This document shows, piece by piece, positions 25,977-40,411 of a stretch of 64,000 bases of DNA. The first letter of the stretch is position 1, and each line of letters starts with the position of its first letter. The notes beneath the pieces were generated by a model that did not search any database, had not been told where the DNA came from, and was given only the letters and a program-made list of their open reading frames with translations. The translations under genes were made by a program, and so were the position numbers. This DNA is from Syngnathus acus (lineage: Eukaryota > Chordata > Actinopteri > Syngnathiformes > Syngnathidae): the NCBI RefSeq assembly GCF_901709675.1, contig NC_051090.1, forward strand, positions 2,291,342-2,355,341, read 5' to 3'.

Positions 25977-28900
25977 CTACGACTCTGTGTACACCGACGA
26001 CATGTGACCAAGGCTACGCTCAAAGCTGCCTGTCTGGAAGAAGGCGCCCTCCTCTGGACTGGAGGAGAACTGACAGCCTGCACTGCCTTGCAGCTCCTGG
26101 CTCAAATTGAAACCTGCAAGACACACAAGCCTGATACAGATGGATCGATCACCCGGACTCTGATGGAAGCGTTTTGGGATGTCTCACCTGCGGTGCCCAG
26201 ACAGTTGCTAGTGGCCATGTGGAAGCCATTGTGCTGATGGGAAGTGTAGGCGTGAGAATCGCTCACCGTCTGCTCCATGCTTCGGAAGGAGTCCGAGAAG
26301 TGGAAGCAGCTCTGGAAGCTACCTTGGAATTCTGCAAGGGGGGGGGGAGAGAAATAGAAATCAAATTGTAGCTAGACTTCATCTTCATCTTTTTTAACCA
26401 ATCACTTTTCAGATTCATCCTCTCGATGATGTCACTACTCAACCATCCTCTGATTGGTTGGTCAAATCTGTTTGACTATCATCTGTTGTGATCAACACAG
26501 ATTGAGAATCGGCATCTCCGGTGAGTATGATTTTGAGTTTTTGTCATGTTATTAGATGCAGAAAATAAAGGTCCTCAATAGAAGGTCCTTGGAAACATTT
26601 ATTCTAAAAAAAGGTTTGCCAATCTCTATTCTCGTCGCTATTTAAGTCTTAACATAGTTTTTGCCATTGTCTGTGTTGTGTGGACCACAGAAGACACAAC
26701 AGCAGCGGGCCCAGCGTTCCTGGAACATGTCTCGGCAACTGCGTGACCACAAAGCGGTGGGGTGGGGGGGTGTCCGTGTGCTCAAGTGTGCAGAGAAAAC
26801 AGTATTGACCTGCAACGCGTGCCCCGAGAACAGTACGACACGCCGGCCACTGTTTTCTCGGCTCATTCGGGCTTCCGGCATTGTGGCTTTCCCACTAGCC
26901 GTCCCTAAAACTGCTCCAGATGCGAGTCCGCTTCCCAGTGTCCCCTGCTTCAAAGAAAAAGTCCTCACTGCCCTTACCGTTGTTGGGGGTCTGATGTTGG
27001 TGATAGTGAGGGAAGGTCTTGTGCTGAGCTTGGACCTGATGCTTCTCCAATGTGGGTGGGGGAGGAGGAGGGGGCGGAGGGGTGCCTGTTCCCTTCATCC
27101 CTGGAGATAGGAGTGGACCTGACACCCTGGAGGACACACATACACATATGTTGTCTTCCAATATCAATCCATCATGTCAGGACTTAAAACGTGTCATCAC
27201 TTCCCAAGCGGACCTCCAGGCAGGCTCGCTCACCGCAAAGGAGGAGGCGTGTGGAAACTTTGGGGCTCCCCGAAAACACACGCTGCGTTTAAAGTCAGCA
27301 AACACTTGACTAAGTTTGCATTGGAGAGAAATGTCGCAAGGTATGTGTGAATGAGCGTATTTAAAATCGGCCTTATTCTAACACAAACAAAAAGTGAAAT
27401 AGGGAATTTCTGCTTAGCTTAATGCTAGCAAATGATGCAAAACATCAGAGATGAGTTAGTTGCAGTGTTAAAACCCTTTTTGCAACAAAATTAGGCCAAA
27501 AACGGTGGCGCAACACATGCAAACAATACTCACAGGTGTAAATTCTTCAATAAAATGTTCTGATCCTGATTGTGACACTGATGTGCACCAAGCACCTTGC
27601 CGTGTATCCGGGTGAGCTTGTGCAGAACCGTTCGGCCCCCCACACGACACCGACCACGTCTGCGCTGCGTCACTGGCCCTTTGACACGCATGTTGTCATT
27701 GAAAAACACACCAAATGGTGTTTATCCAAGCCGTAGCGGTAAAGTATTTACCGCAAAGGGAATATGAAAGTAGTGGAATGACATCATGGGTTTTCTTTCG
27801 GAGGTGGTAAAGGAATGTAAAGCCTGTTTATTTTGGTATATTTTTCTTAACGTTGTTAACGCGATTTTAACATTCGATATAATGGCCGATCGAGTATACG
27901 AGGAACAATCGAAGCAGCGTTGCCAATACTTGATTTATTCTGCATTTAGGTTAGCCGAAGCGAACTGCTTGAGGATTTTATTGGGCCTAAAAAATACTGG
28001 TACATAAAACTCATCCTTGAGGAGCACATTTTTTATTGTCCTTATTCCTGATGCTTCATAAACTTGTGTGGAATACTTGTGAAATTCAGTGGACTTTAAA
28101 TTCAAGGTCATGTAGGAATAATGATGGAAACAGGGCCACCTATTAGAATAAAATAAAGCTTTTTGTTATTTATAACCCGGCTGTTGGCCGGTGTCTTATA
28201 CAATCAGAGCGTCGCAGTGTGATGACGTCACGTGAATTCTCGCGGACAATTACGCGATTTGATGAGCGGGCGGGAAAGTCAAGCGGAAAGTGACAAAATG
28301 GAAGCGTGAAGGAATCGTCAACAGGTCCGTTTCTAGCTTTTAACTTTACTTTTACTTCATGTTTATTTACTTTATTTATGCTTGGCGCTCAATTTATGTC
28401 AAATTTCATCTTGTAGGTGACTACCGTGTGACCAAAATGGGGAAAAAGTTCATTTTAAGGAGAGAGAATTCGCGGAATAGGTAAGTCCAGATAGTTTGTT
28501 CTACATTCATTCGTATGGCGTGAGGTCGTCCATACGTTACGCTTTTTTTCTTTTCTCTCTTTTTGTATAAAAGTTGCTTAATTCGCAATGACTTGTATTC
28601 ATTCCTATTCAGCATTGCTATACGGAAAGATTACATGTGAGTATTTTTTAAATGTAGTCCAGCAGTGCTGTATTTGTAAGAATTCTTTTGATACTTTTCT
28701 ACAGGCTACAGGCTTTCATGGTGACTTAAAATGACCAGGCTGAAAGCCTCTAAAAAAACGGGGATTTCCCCCCCCCCCTGAAAATCACAGAATTCCAAGA
28801 ATTGCATCCCCGCTGGTGTTCAGGTAGGGGGCTCTTTGAAGCCCACAAAATCCTTTTGCCTATTTCTATGCAACACCAACATTCTGTACAGTGACTAAGC

Positions 28901-31900
28901 TGATTTGTAGATAATATTTTAAAAAAGAGGAAAAAAGGTAAGTCTGTGTGTAAAAAAACAATATGTTCAAACATACTTGTGACTACATTTGTATTTGCCA
29001 GCCAAAAATGTTTACTCCATGTTGTCAGTTCCACACCACAAACTGAAAGCTGCCCTCTAATAGAACAATAAAGAAATTGACTAGTCAGGCTTTAGAAGTG
29101 ACTTTGAATTTGACACGTCATAATCCAGCTGTCCGCTTGTAACCAATGAGCGAGCGTTGCCCCCCCACCCCTTGACCCGCTGTCAGCACCAAGTCAGGAA
29201 ACAGTTCCTCTCTTCATATTTTGACAAGCCGCCTCTATGTGCAGCTAAAGTGAATGAGATGCTAATCGTTACCAGCTGCCTGGACACGGTCGCCACCCTC
29301 GTCCTGCTCGCGTGTGGCTGGCAGCCGAAATCGGGCTGGCAGGAAAGAGGGCGATCTTTCATGTGCCGCGTGAACTTATCTCCTCCGAGCATTGGTGGAC
29401 TTGGCTTCAGCCCACCCAAGGCTCGCTGGGTGAAGCCTAAAGTTGGAGGCGGAGTCAAACGTTGGCGCAGAAGTCGTGGGCGCCTTCGTCTTCTGTTGCC
29501 ATTTGTTGTCTCAGATCATTTTACAAACTAGTGGAAAGCTTATTTTTTGAAAAAGCAAACAAATGGTCGAGTGAGGTTACTTCCTGCCGCTGTAAAAACC
29601 AAAAATGACCACTGCTAAAAATTATTTTTGGACTGGAGAAGGAAAGATGGACGGATAGAAAGTTCCAAAGTTTTTCGCCTTCACTGTAGGAGCTCTACTG
29701 TGGCGGTGTTTGCCACTCTAATTCAATTAGTCGGCGTCACTCACGGTGACGCTATCAATACGCTGGGCGCTAATATTTGCGGAGGGGCTGTAATATCAAC
29801 AGGCGCCAGTCAACGACGACATTCAGCGGCTCATCCAGCTCAGCGCACCGCAAAGCCATTTCCACCGACATCGTGCGATATTAACGGCGGGCGGCAAAGT
29901 GACACCAAGCGCGCTGAGTGTAAATGCTCTGTTTGAGTTTGGGTAAACACATTTAAGCTATGAGGTCAGAGGGCGGCACGCTGCGGCTTGATCATTTTCT
30001 CCAAATGTTTCATGTCCCGCTAAGCCGTTTGGGAAAAACAAGTGCGCCGCTTCTGTTGACTTTGGCGGTCGGCTGTAAAAGTTCTATCTGTCGTTGGAGC
30101 AATGCAAATAAAGCAACAAAAAAATTCAAATGAGGGTTTCGAGCAAGGGTTAAAGGTCCAATTCATGCTCTTAAGCCAAAATTCAAATGATGCTTTTAAG
30201 ACAGGGTTACCGTTTCAGGCAAATCACCTTATCCAATAGGAATGGTTCTTTTCTGCAAGATCAGCAAAAATTCCATTTGTAACAAGCCCAATCGGATTTC
30301 AATCCATTGTATTTCCCGTCCGGCGCCCCCCCCCTCTGTGATGCGGCGATTGATGAGCGAACGGCGCTGCTTGCTTGTTTGTTCTCGAAGGCAGCAAATG
30401 AGGCGGAAATGACCCATTGGTACGAACTCATTGTGCTATCGGCGTTCTTTGGCACGTCGTCCCGAGCGCTTGCCGAGTCGCCGTCCTCGGAGGGGAACTC
30501 TGATCCTGATGTAAGCCTGTTTAACGAAAGCAGAACCCCAACTCCCACCTTGCCGCCCTCCCGTGCAGTTTGCTCTCATTAACGCACGAATCCCTCCCAG
30601 CACGGAGAGCTTTGGTCATCGCTTCGAGGTTCCTGGGGGATTTTGCGAATGCCGTGTCGGGCGCCAGAAATAGAGCAAGTGATGTGTCACCACGACCTCG
30701 CCGTGACCAGCGCCCGTGGGGGGGCGGGCAGGCGGACTCATTTCCAGGAAGAAGGGCCGAACGGGGCCGAGAGGTTGATTCCCCCCGTACGGGATCGCCC
30801 TGCTATCGGTGGAAAACAAGCGTGAGACTCTGCGGGACAAAGTTGTGACCTTCATAATATTATCGGTGTGATTCATCTATTTATCGAGTCCGAGGAGATT
30901 CTCTTGTACAATCATCAAGACGCTCTTGGGACGCTCACCTTCTACACTACTCTGCGCCGCTTTTCTCTTTTTTTTTTTGTCGGTAGAATAAGTGACAAAA
31001 TGTGCTCACCCGTCTCTGTTGCCGTCCAAGGCGGCCATGGGCGAAAGATGGCGCGGGCTGTTAAGGTCCGGCTCCAGGCAGTGCTGTCGCGAGGGCAGGT
31101 CGGCGGCAGTCGCGCTGGCGGCGGCGGGGGGCGAGAGGAGCTCGGCGCTGTGGTGGTGGTGGTGGTGGTTAGGGGTGCCGGCGTACAAGCCTTGAAAGAC
31201 AAACACGATTAATTGGTCAAACGTGCCAAGCGTTCAAACGACATCTGATGGCGACCCGCCTTTGATTTTGACAACCGCTGTCCAATCACATGAAATGTTT
31301 TTTTTCTGTGCAGTTTGTAATCAAAAGTAGATTTTTTTTTTTTGCCGCCGTCGCCGAGGGGCCTCAGCTTTCAGCTGCTTGTAGTTAATACTGCATAATG
31401 AGCTCAAATGTTGCATGTGCTCCAACAGCAGAACATTTGAAAGGAAGAGCAGGCTTTTCTCTCTATTCAATTGCATTAGTAAGTCACAGTTGTTCTTTGA
31501 AGAGGATTAACAATATCTGCCTGTACATATTGTGAAATGATCTCTTATTAAATAATCTTTCTAGATTATAACACAGATGCTAGTCGTTAGCTCTTGTGTG
31601 GCGTTTCGCATCGTTCGTTAGCATTAAGCTAAGCGCGAGTCTCTTTTTGTTTAGTTAAACAACAAACTGGGTGTTGCATTAACATCTTGAAACATCTTTT
31701 TGGAAAGAAAAAAAACGTTATTATCTGGGGTGTGCCCATTTACACCAGCTCCACTTTGTTCCATTCGGATTCACATCAAGAGTGAACGTGACTCACTCTT
31801 TCAATGTCGCCTAGTGATACGTCTGCCCCCTGTTCATGGGCGAGACTTACGAGAAGCCCGCTTGAGTTCTACATAGCAGATGTAAAGTGAACTCAGAGGT

Positions 31901-34900
31901 GTTTTTTTTTGTTTTAAACACAAGTACTCCCCCTTGTGTGCGAGTACTTGTTCCACCTGTGCCAGCCAGCACGCGGCTTTGGTGGCTCCTCAGGGAGATT
32001 TCCGCGCAACATCCAGTAAGAGAGCAGCCAAAAGTCCTTTTGGACGTGCAAGACATGTCGAGCGTACGCGCTTGTCAACGGTGCGCCGAGTTCCAGCAAC
32101 AATAAGAAGGCGCACCGGGGATGCTGGACGGCGTACAGGCGGAAAAACAAGGACAGATGTGTCCGGAAAGGCGGGAGGGAGGCCCACGCGGGCATCGTCG
32201 CTCGTTGTCTTGAATATCTTCACAACGTCTTTGTCCTAATCCGATGTGGCGTTGACGCCCGCTGATGGAAAAATGGACGGCCGCGTGACGATGAATAAAC
32301 GTTTCCCTGGCGTGCGCGTTGATTAAGACGTGTTCGAATGACGCAATGCAAACAAAAGGAGGCTGGCTCGCTTGTCACTGCGTACGAAGAGTGAAAATGT
32401 AAATAACCCCGAATGCACCCGCACTTTGGCCTTTTCAAAAACGTCACGCTCACGTTGTCATGCGGCCAGAACACTGCCATTAAGTTTTGGCATCGACAGC
32501 GTGGTTTAGCGTCGTTGAAAAATATGGATTGACAGTGAATCACGCTTTGGCGCTGAAAGAGATTGCGTTGAAAAATTAAATGCAAACCAGGTGTCAAAGC
32601 CAAGGCCCGCAGATTTGAAAACTAGCCATCAAAATGACGATAAGCAAAAGCAAGGGCAAGGATATCGTAGATCATAAAACCGAACATTAAAGAGGTGTAT
32701 TATTTACTATTTTTAAAATTGTTCCAAGAATATCAAAGACCTGAAGGTTGAGCTATTCTCTCCTTTCAGGAGCTAAAGACTTCCTGAGTGCATTCCCCAA
32801 CTCCCAGAAAACAATCGAATGGCTCCAGCTCGCAGAGCAGAACTAAAAATAATTCCTGCGTGCAGCAGCAATGAGCAGTGTCGTTCACAATTGTCTTAAA
32901 ACGATCTTGGCTCGCCGACTTTACTGGCCATTTGTATACTGGCTCCGAGCGTGATCTTGGCTATCGCTGACACCAGACTTCAACAACAACAAAAACGGCT
33001 GGATGCTAAGCTACAAAAGTAATTTAATTCCAGCACAGTCAGTAAATGTTAGCGTCCGACCTGTAAAGACGTCTTGGCTCATCCCTGGGGAGCAGCTTTC
33101 CTTGTTGCCGTACAGAAGTTGAGTCTGCATGGACAGACAGTCACTCAGCACGTCCTGCTCCAGGTGAGGACACGGACGGAGCTGGAAAATGAGACGTAAA
33201 TCAGCACAGGTGGCAAAAATAATCTCAATTTTGGTTTGGGGTTTTCCCTCAATTCATTTATATTGTCAAATCTGTTGAATGGAACTAAAAAAAGTAACTT
33301 GGTTACTTTTAAAATCAGGTAATCGGTAATGGAGTTAAGTCATCATTAAAGTTAAGTTTTGTGCCAACACTTATTTTGATTTTGATTTACCCTTTTGTGG
33401 CGCCCCCTGGAGGGCACGGCACACTTAAAACCGAAAAATGCAAATCCCAGAAAAAGTTAGTGAGTAGCGGGATGAGTGCAAACAACAGTTTGACACGCTG
33501 TCATAAAAATTGTATATTATTTTCGGTACCGGGGGCGTTCGACTTTGTGTTTATCGGCCGCAAGACATGCGAACGGCTGCAAATGTGCGCTTGATTTGGG
33601 TTCTTTCATGTGCGCTGCATATTCCATGTTGTTCTCATTGTTGGCGAGAGCCCACAAGCAAACAAGCAGTCTATACTTTGAGCCAATACTATAAACAAAT
33701 ATTGTTTGTAAAGTCTCGTGTGTGCTGTAAAGGCCGCATTGTTGGAAGCCAGCTAATAAAACACACAATCAGCGAGTACGCTACGGGAGAGCGTTCTCAC
33801 GACAGTTCAGCAGGATTTTCTAAAGTCATGTCAGTCGTACAAAGCGCATTTATCATTTACCAAAGTTAAGAAAGGAAACACACAGGCCTTGTTTGAATTT
33901 GCTACACGAAATAAATATTTAGTCAAAAGTGTATAAACAAGTTGTGATGCAGGGAAGTCCTCCTCCTTGAGACCAATTACCAATTTCTTTTTAATCCGGG
34001 CTTTGGCGCCATCTTGTGGCATCTTAGATTGTCATTGAATGAGCACAAAAAATGTGAAATGATGAATTTGGAAATACACAGTGCTGCATTGTCAATTTTT
34101 TTTTTTTTCCTCAACTTGTGATGTTAACTCGAGCCGATATGTTTCAAATGAATCAAACGTGGCGCGGTCGTACTTGAAGTCAATCAGCAGGAATACAGAA
34201 CACGACAAGGTCAGCTTCGGAGATGTTTTCATTCATCGTCCTCATTCCAAGCCGCCCAGTCAGGCGAGTGCGTCAATCATATTTGTTCCAACCTGGTGGC
34301 TCCCCCCCCCTTCCTTCCGCGAGCAAGAACATAGATCCACATATTCAACCGGCAACATCCTCGTGTTGATTTCGCACCCCAAACGTGTACACAAGCGGCG
34401 GCTCCTCCCCGAGAAGCATTTACCACACGTAATTGCCGCGGCCCTTTCCTCCCCGCGGCGGCAGTCCAAAAAAGGCGCGCTCCAAAAGCGCAGTTAAGAG
34501 CGCTTGTGTTTGACATTTGTCCGTAACATCTGGGCCACGCGGGGATGGCGCATTACGGGTTCTTAACAACGCTACGAGCGCACATGTGTTTCCCTTTTTA
34601 CGAGGCCGCAGCCAACGGAACACATCACGCGGCCTGCCGCTATCCACAACAATGAGTCCATTCTCTCTTATTTACTCATTTCCAGTCAGGGAGAAGAATG
34701 AGCCTTTGACCGTGAGCACAATGAGTTGCGCTCCGACCTGATCCATTGTGGTGAAAATGAAAGCCAGGCCGGAGCCAAAGCCAAATTACTCCAACTAAAC
34801 TGTGATAATGTGCAAAATGCAATGTTTGACTTGTGTAAGGTTACGCGGGTGGGCAGGCAATCTACTGGAAACTACTTGGCGTGGGCAAACTTTGAGGCTC

Positions 34901-37900
34901 AATTGTTAATTTGATTTTTCAAAAAACAATGGATGAGGTTTAAAAGTGTCAAAATGTCTGGGAATGTATCATCGTTGCATCATATTACCTGTAGGCAGCA
35001 AAATGATAGATAATTCAGAAATCAAGTCAAGCAAAATAGACAGCTACTGAAAGGTTTGCTGCCACTGGCAGAGCGACGGGATGGGGCTGCAGGGTTCCCC
35101 CCCGTGCATTTTCAGAATAGTGGGGGTTAATAAAATCATATTTTGAGTTTTGCGAGCCCCCCTGAGATAGCCTTGGGCAATCTAAGCTTTGTAATGGCGC
35201 CAAACGGCAACAGATTTGTTTCGCAAACTCAAAATAATCATAGTTTAAAATTTTTTTGTGGTAGTGTAGATGTCTTAACACTGTTTTCAAGTACTATTAA
35301 AAATGAAAATATCGACTGGAGTCAGCCCGTCTTACCTTTCTACGCACCTGCTGCTCTTTGGCCGAGTGGATCTTGACGTGCTTGCGCAGTGAGCTGGGGT
35401 CGGTGTAGCGCTTGGTGCAACCGGGGATCTGACACGCGTACGGTTTCTGGAAGGCAGCGCGCGGGATTTCCGTTTAGACAGAGGGCGGGATAAAACGGGA
35501 CACCGATGCGATCAAAGTCGGAGGAAATGTGAGATCGGAAGGCAAGTCAGAGGTAAAGTTGAAGTCTTACCTCCCAGCTGAGAAGGGAGACGGGAAATGG
35601 GAAGGGAAAGCAAGAAGAGAAAATGGACAAAACAATTGATTATAAAACAACAGCCAGTGCAAGTTCATTAGCATGAAAACTGTCGACATCCTTACGATCC
35701 ATATTGATTTTCAATCTATGCAGCCGATTGCGGTATTGCAAGTGAAAAGTTGGAGTTTCCGAATCAATTTGTGTCCGGCTCATTAGCTAAGCAAATATAG
35801 CATGTCGTACGGCGACCCCGGCTAGCCCCCCTTCCCCTCCCTCTTTCGGAACATAAGATGCCTATTAAAGTGTAAGTTGATCCCGGTCTTTATTAGCGCT
35901 GCGCGCCCGAACGTTGACGGCCTCTGTAAATAAGCCCGTTTTGTTTTCGCAAGGCGCTTCCAGTGCCACTCATCTGGGCCATGTTTGTTTTGCAGCTCGC
36001 CGTGGCGCGGCGCCTCCAGTCACCAAAATCAAGCGTGACTTCTGTGTAGAATAAATATCATTAAAGTTTAAAAATCATTTTCCCCTCAAGTGCTCTTGGC
36101 AGAGCGGGCCTTTAGCGGGGTGTTAATGTGAAGCCGTAAGCAGCGCCCGCCCACATTAGCGCCATCATTTGTCCTACTTGTGGAAAGAGCGGCCGGTGGG
36201 AAACTTGACTGATACAATAACACAAGGCCACATTCAATATTGTGCCTATGCTGAGACCATGCAGTGTGGCTTTTCGCTACAGATGGACACAAAGGAAATG
36301 GAAATTAAAAAAGAAAAAATCTGTTTAAGTTTCGCAAATGTAATTGAAGCAATGTGGAAACATAAAAGTCCGATCAAATTTGCATGTCTTAGGCTTGTTG
36401 ATCTCGGAAATATAAAAAAAAATATGTAAATGTATAGAAACAAAATCATAAATAAAAAGTGATATAGTTAACTCCAGGGATGCATTCTAGGCCCACTTGC
36501 AAATAGAAATAGAATAGTTAGAAATAGAGAGGCCATATTTAATCGCTCGAGATCCATAAAGTTGTAAACAAACCCGAATGTAAAAACCAGGAAGTTGAAA
36601 TTGAAAAACAACTGCACTGAAAACAATCAAAGCAGTGTCCCTGATTATAGGCTGACATTCATACTATAAACTAAAAAAAAAAAAATCCAAATAAAAAAAA
36701 GCCTATCACGTCATGTTTTTGAGTGCCAATGCATCTTTCCTACAGCGCCAACAGTTATTTTCAATGCCAAAACTTAATGCGTTCAGTACTTAGTGTTCTG
36801 GCTCCATCCGAGCCAACCTGTAAACGCCAATGAAAATAAACACAATACACTCAGGTGAGTGTCACTCAATGAAGTTGGCCTCACTTGCATTTTTTTTGGT
36901 GTGATTTTCGACCTTTTATTGAATTTCTCTCACACTTGTTCTAAAACGCTTGAGAGAAAATCGAGCCACGCGGCTGCAGACACTTGTTACATTTCTGACC
37001 GTGTCCAGGTGAGTGCGCTGGTGCTTGGCTCGGTCGCTGGAGTTGCTGAAAGCTTTCTGGCAGCCGGGGTGCTGGCACAGGTACGGCTTCTCCCCCGTGT
37101 GGCTCCTCAGGTGGATCTTCAAGTTCTCCAGACGTGAAAACGCTTTGTTGCAGCCCTCAAACTGCAGAGAAGACAAGCACGGCGATTACAACATTATTTA
37201 GAGTCTGACCGATGTGGATTTGGAGGGAGATGCCGATTCAGAAATTCTGATAGCCGATTAATCGGTTGATTAATTAGAAAATATGTAATGACTCAAATAG
37301 TTTATTTTCTTGGCCCATTAACACAAAGCTATGAGAAACAGGTCCACCATTTGACTGTTTACAATATTTTGCCCTTTTAAAATTCAACTTTGCAACAGAC
37401 AGAAAAATCTGCAAAATCTTTTTTTAGATTTTTTAGCATTTATTTTCAGAGGGAGGGAATGTTAAAACAAATCTTCTAATTTATATATACAGTATGAGGA
37501 GTCACTCTAATGTATAAAAATCAAATACCGCATTGATGGGGGTTGGTGTTAATAAGCCCCATCATCCCACCCCAATGTGCACCCCTGGTACCACACTGAG
37601 ATTAAATTGTCTGTGAACGCGAATGTAAAAGTCCATCCTGTGACTGACAGGTGATCAAAGCATGGTGTTCTAGCCTCCAGCTTCTCCGTGACCCTGAACG
37701 GGAGACACAAAATGGATGACTCCTTTCCACAACTTCCCTGATCACTCGCACAGCTGTGCGAGTTCAAATATCCCAGCACTCCCGCCTTGGGAAAAGGAGT
37801 GCCGTTGTGGAAACACGGGTGGTACGATTACAAATCGATTTTCCCGTTGGCCCGTGGACGTCCACTTGACGAAATGCGCAGTGACTTTGAAGACGGGGCA

Positions 37901-40379
37901 TGCGGCTAAGTGGCAGTTAGTGGAAAGCGGAGCGCGCTTAATAGGATGTAATGCGTAGCATGAGCCCAGCACTCACCGGCGCCAATGGCACATTAGACGG
38001 ACAAGTGACAGTGGCTGTAAACAAGCTCGTATCCGAGCCCGCTCGTCCCATTCGGAGCCGAGCACTCAGCCGATGAACACCACAGATTTGTTAACACATG
38101 AAAGATTCAAGGGCGGAGGGGGGAGATGCTTCTCGCGTATCCGAGACCAACAAAGTGTCCACTTGTGGGTTCAATGTTACTTATTGACACATGAAACACG
38201 GCCCGATGAGGAATTAAGAGACACGTTGGCCGGTTTGATCGGTACAGAAACATGTCAGTCACGAGCTTGTAGAAACTTGTGAAATTGAAGGTGGAAAACC
38301 AATAACAGTAAAGTTCATTGTCCTGCTATTTTAATTTTTTTGGGGTGGTGTCTAAGACAAACTTATTATAGATTGTTGAACATTTTGTATTTAAATACCT
38401 GTTTGATTTGTTTCATTTACCCTGGTTGGGTCTTGGATGCCCTTGATAAATGGGAGCTCAAATTGTTGCTCTGCATCAGCTGAACGTATTCCAGATCAGG
38501 TTGCAGCTAAGGAGAGAGTGACAGCGTCGGTCGAAGCGTCCCGGCGCTCATCCCCGCTTGTCTTCATTCACTCACACAACACGCAGGCTGAACGTTCTAT
38601 TCAGCGAGGCTCCATTCAATATCGGCGAAACCCAAATCCGTCATGGCAGAGGCAGTTCGGGTGACCGCCGCGGATCTGTCGCCGCTTTCTGAATTGGCCC
38701 CTGCACTCGACTATCGAGGCGACGCAGCGTTTGTGTTTTGCCTTCTTCTGTGGTTTGCGACTGAAATTGAGCATAAAATGCATAATGACATTCATTGTGC
38801 AACACCACCGCCAAAAAAGTCAACAATAGGCTGCAGAAAATGCTGTTAAACAAATATTAAACATTTCAACAGTGCTTGTTTTGTTGAAAGTGTTAAAACT
38901 AAACCAATGAGTTGTTTTATGGGAATACAGTAAATTTATAGGGTGAGGTAACTAAATGGCATTTTTATTAGTCATCAAACAGATTCGTTGAATTATTATC
39001 ATGAAGAACAATGAGGTTTAAAAAAGAAAAAAACAGCTTCAGGTTTCAGCTTAGACTGGAAGAGTCACAGAAAGGCATAAAAGTCGACGAATGTTGACAT
39101 TTTACTCTGGCCAATCGGCACCCGGCTAGCTAAACTCTGAGATACACGCATAAATCAACAAACGTTAACGTCAAAGACCAGCAAAAGTCCACAGTAAACA
39201 TTTTGAGGAGTTCACACACTGGAAACGTACATTTCAACACTCTCGCGTGTCATGTCACATGTCATGCAGGTGTGAAAGTCGAATGCAAATCTTAGCAGAG
39301 AAGTACATTGACACCACTTTAGATGGATGAGCGAGTCAAATACGAAAACAAAGTCTGCACTTATTGCTCTGCCAAATGTGTGTATTTAAGTGTGTGCGGG
39401 GGGGCAAGGGGTTATCAGAGTTTCAATACTTTCTTGTGTGCAAAACAAATGTGGGGCTAAATTATTTCTTCTTGATTAAATTTACTTTTCGCTTTGTTTG
39501 AAAAATTCGCAAGTGCTCCTGTAAGGCTAAAAAAAATAAAATTGGAGAAAGTTGCTGATGCATTAAATTTCCGCTGGACTGACCAGTTGCTGACAATGAA
39601 CCAAAAAAAGTCTCAAAAGGATCCAAAACCACACTGAATGCTAAATGTCTCTGCGCTTCTTTGGACTAAACTGCAAATTGCAGCTAAGTGATGGACACGT
39701 TCCATAAACACCCAAACGTGGTGACATGAGATTAATCTTTGCCGTGGATATTATCTGTGAAAACAGCTTAGACGGCTCTAATCATTCAAATTGCTTCAAA
39801 CATGTTTACTTTTCCTCTCCGAGACCTCCGGCTGAGGTAAACCGACAGATAACCGCACAAGCGGAGGCACTCCATCTCAATCGGGGGGCGGGGGTTCAAT
39901 CGCTCCGTAAACATTGGGGATGACAGCCGTGGACAGGCAGCTGATCACAACAAGCAGACAAACTAGTGGCGATGGCCTGAGGCCTGGATGGGAAATGACT
40001 CCTGACTGGCAAGGGGGAAGGCCAAACAGTGTCGAGCCAGGCCGGCTAAAAGGGAGTAGTGTCAGCGCCCGTGTAGCAGCTCATTAGAAACCCGCAGCGG
40101 ATGGGAACAAACCGGCCATTATCGAGCTCTATCGGGAAGGGAAACGCGTCTGCTAGCATGCCGGACGGCTAACGGTCTTTACATGTGCCCGCTAACGGCA
40201 GAGAAAAGAAATCAAAGAGGAATGAACGAGGAATCGATGCACACGAATAAAAACCGATATGGACGCCAATAGTTCAAAAGTAACTCATGAGAAATTCCAA
40301 TCTATTTTGACCGTTGACGTTAGGTACATTTTTTTAGCTAATAGCCGAGTATAGCCTTTTATGAATGTAAACGCACAAG

Positions 40380-40411
<32 letters not shown>

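Larger units (their letters stand above)
33182..35335 (-). other. glis1: glis1 intron with two minus-oriented CTCF-like motifs
   Basis: A 2.15-kb intron. Its only notable content is the pair of CTCF-like motifs at 33400 and 34006. Confidence 0.6.

Noticed and set aside
27786-28007. 73-codon plus-strand open frame ([10 protein letters not shown]...) followed by AATAAA near 28149
   Set aside because: Length is within chance for this base composition, there is no recognisable family, no promoter-like sequence before it, and no splice partner.
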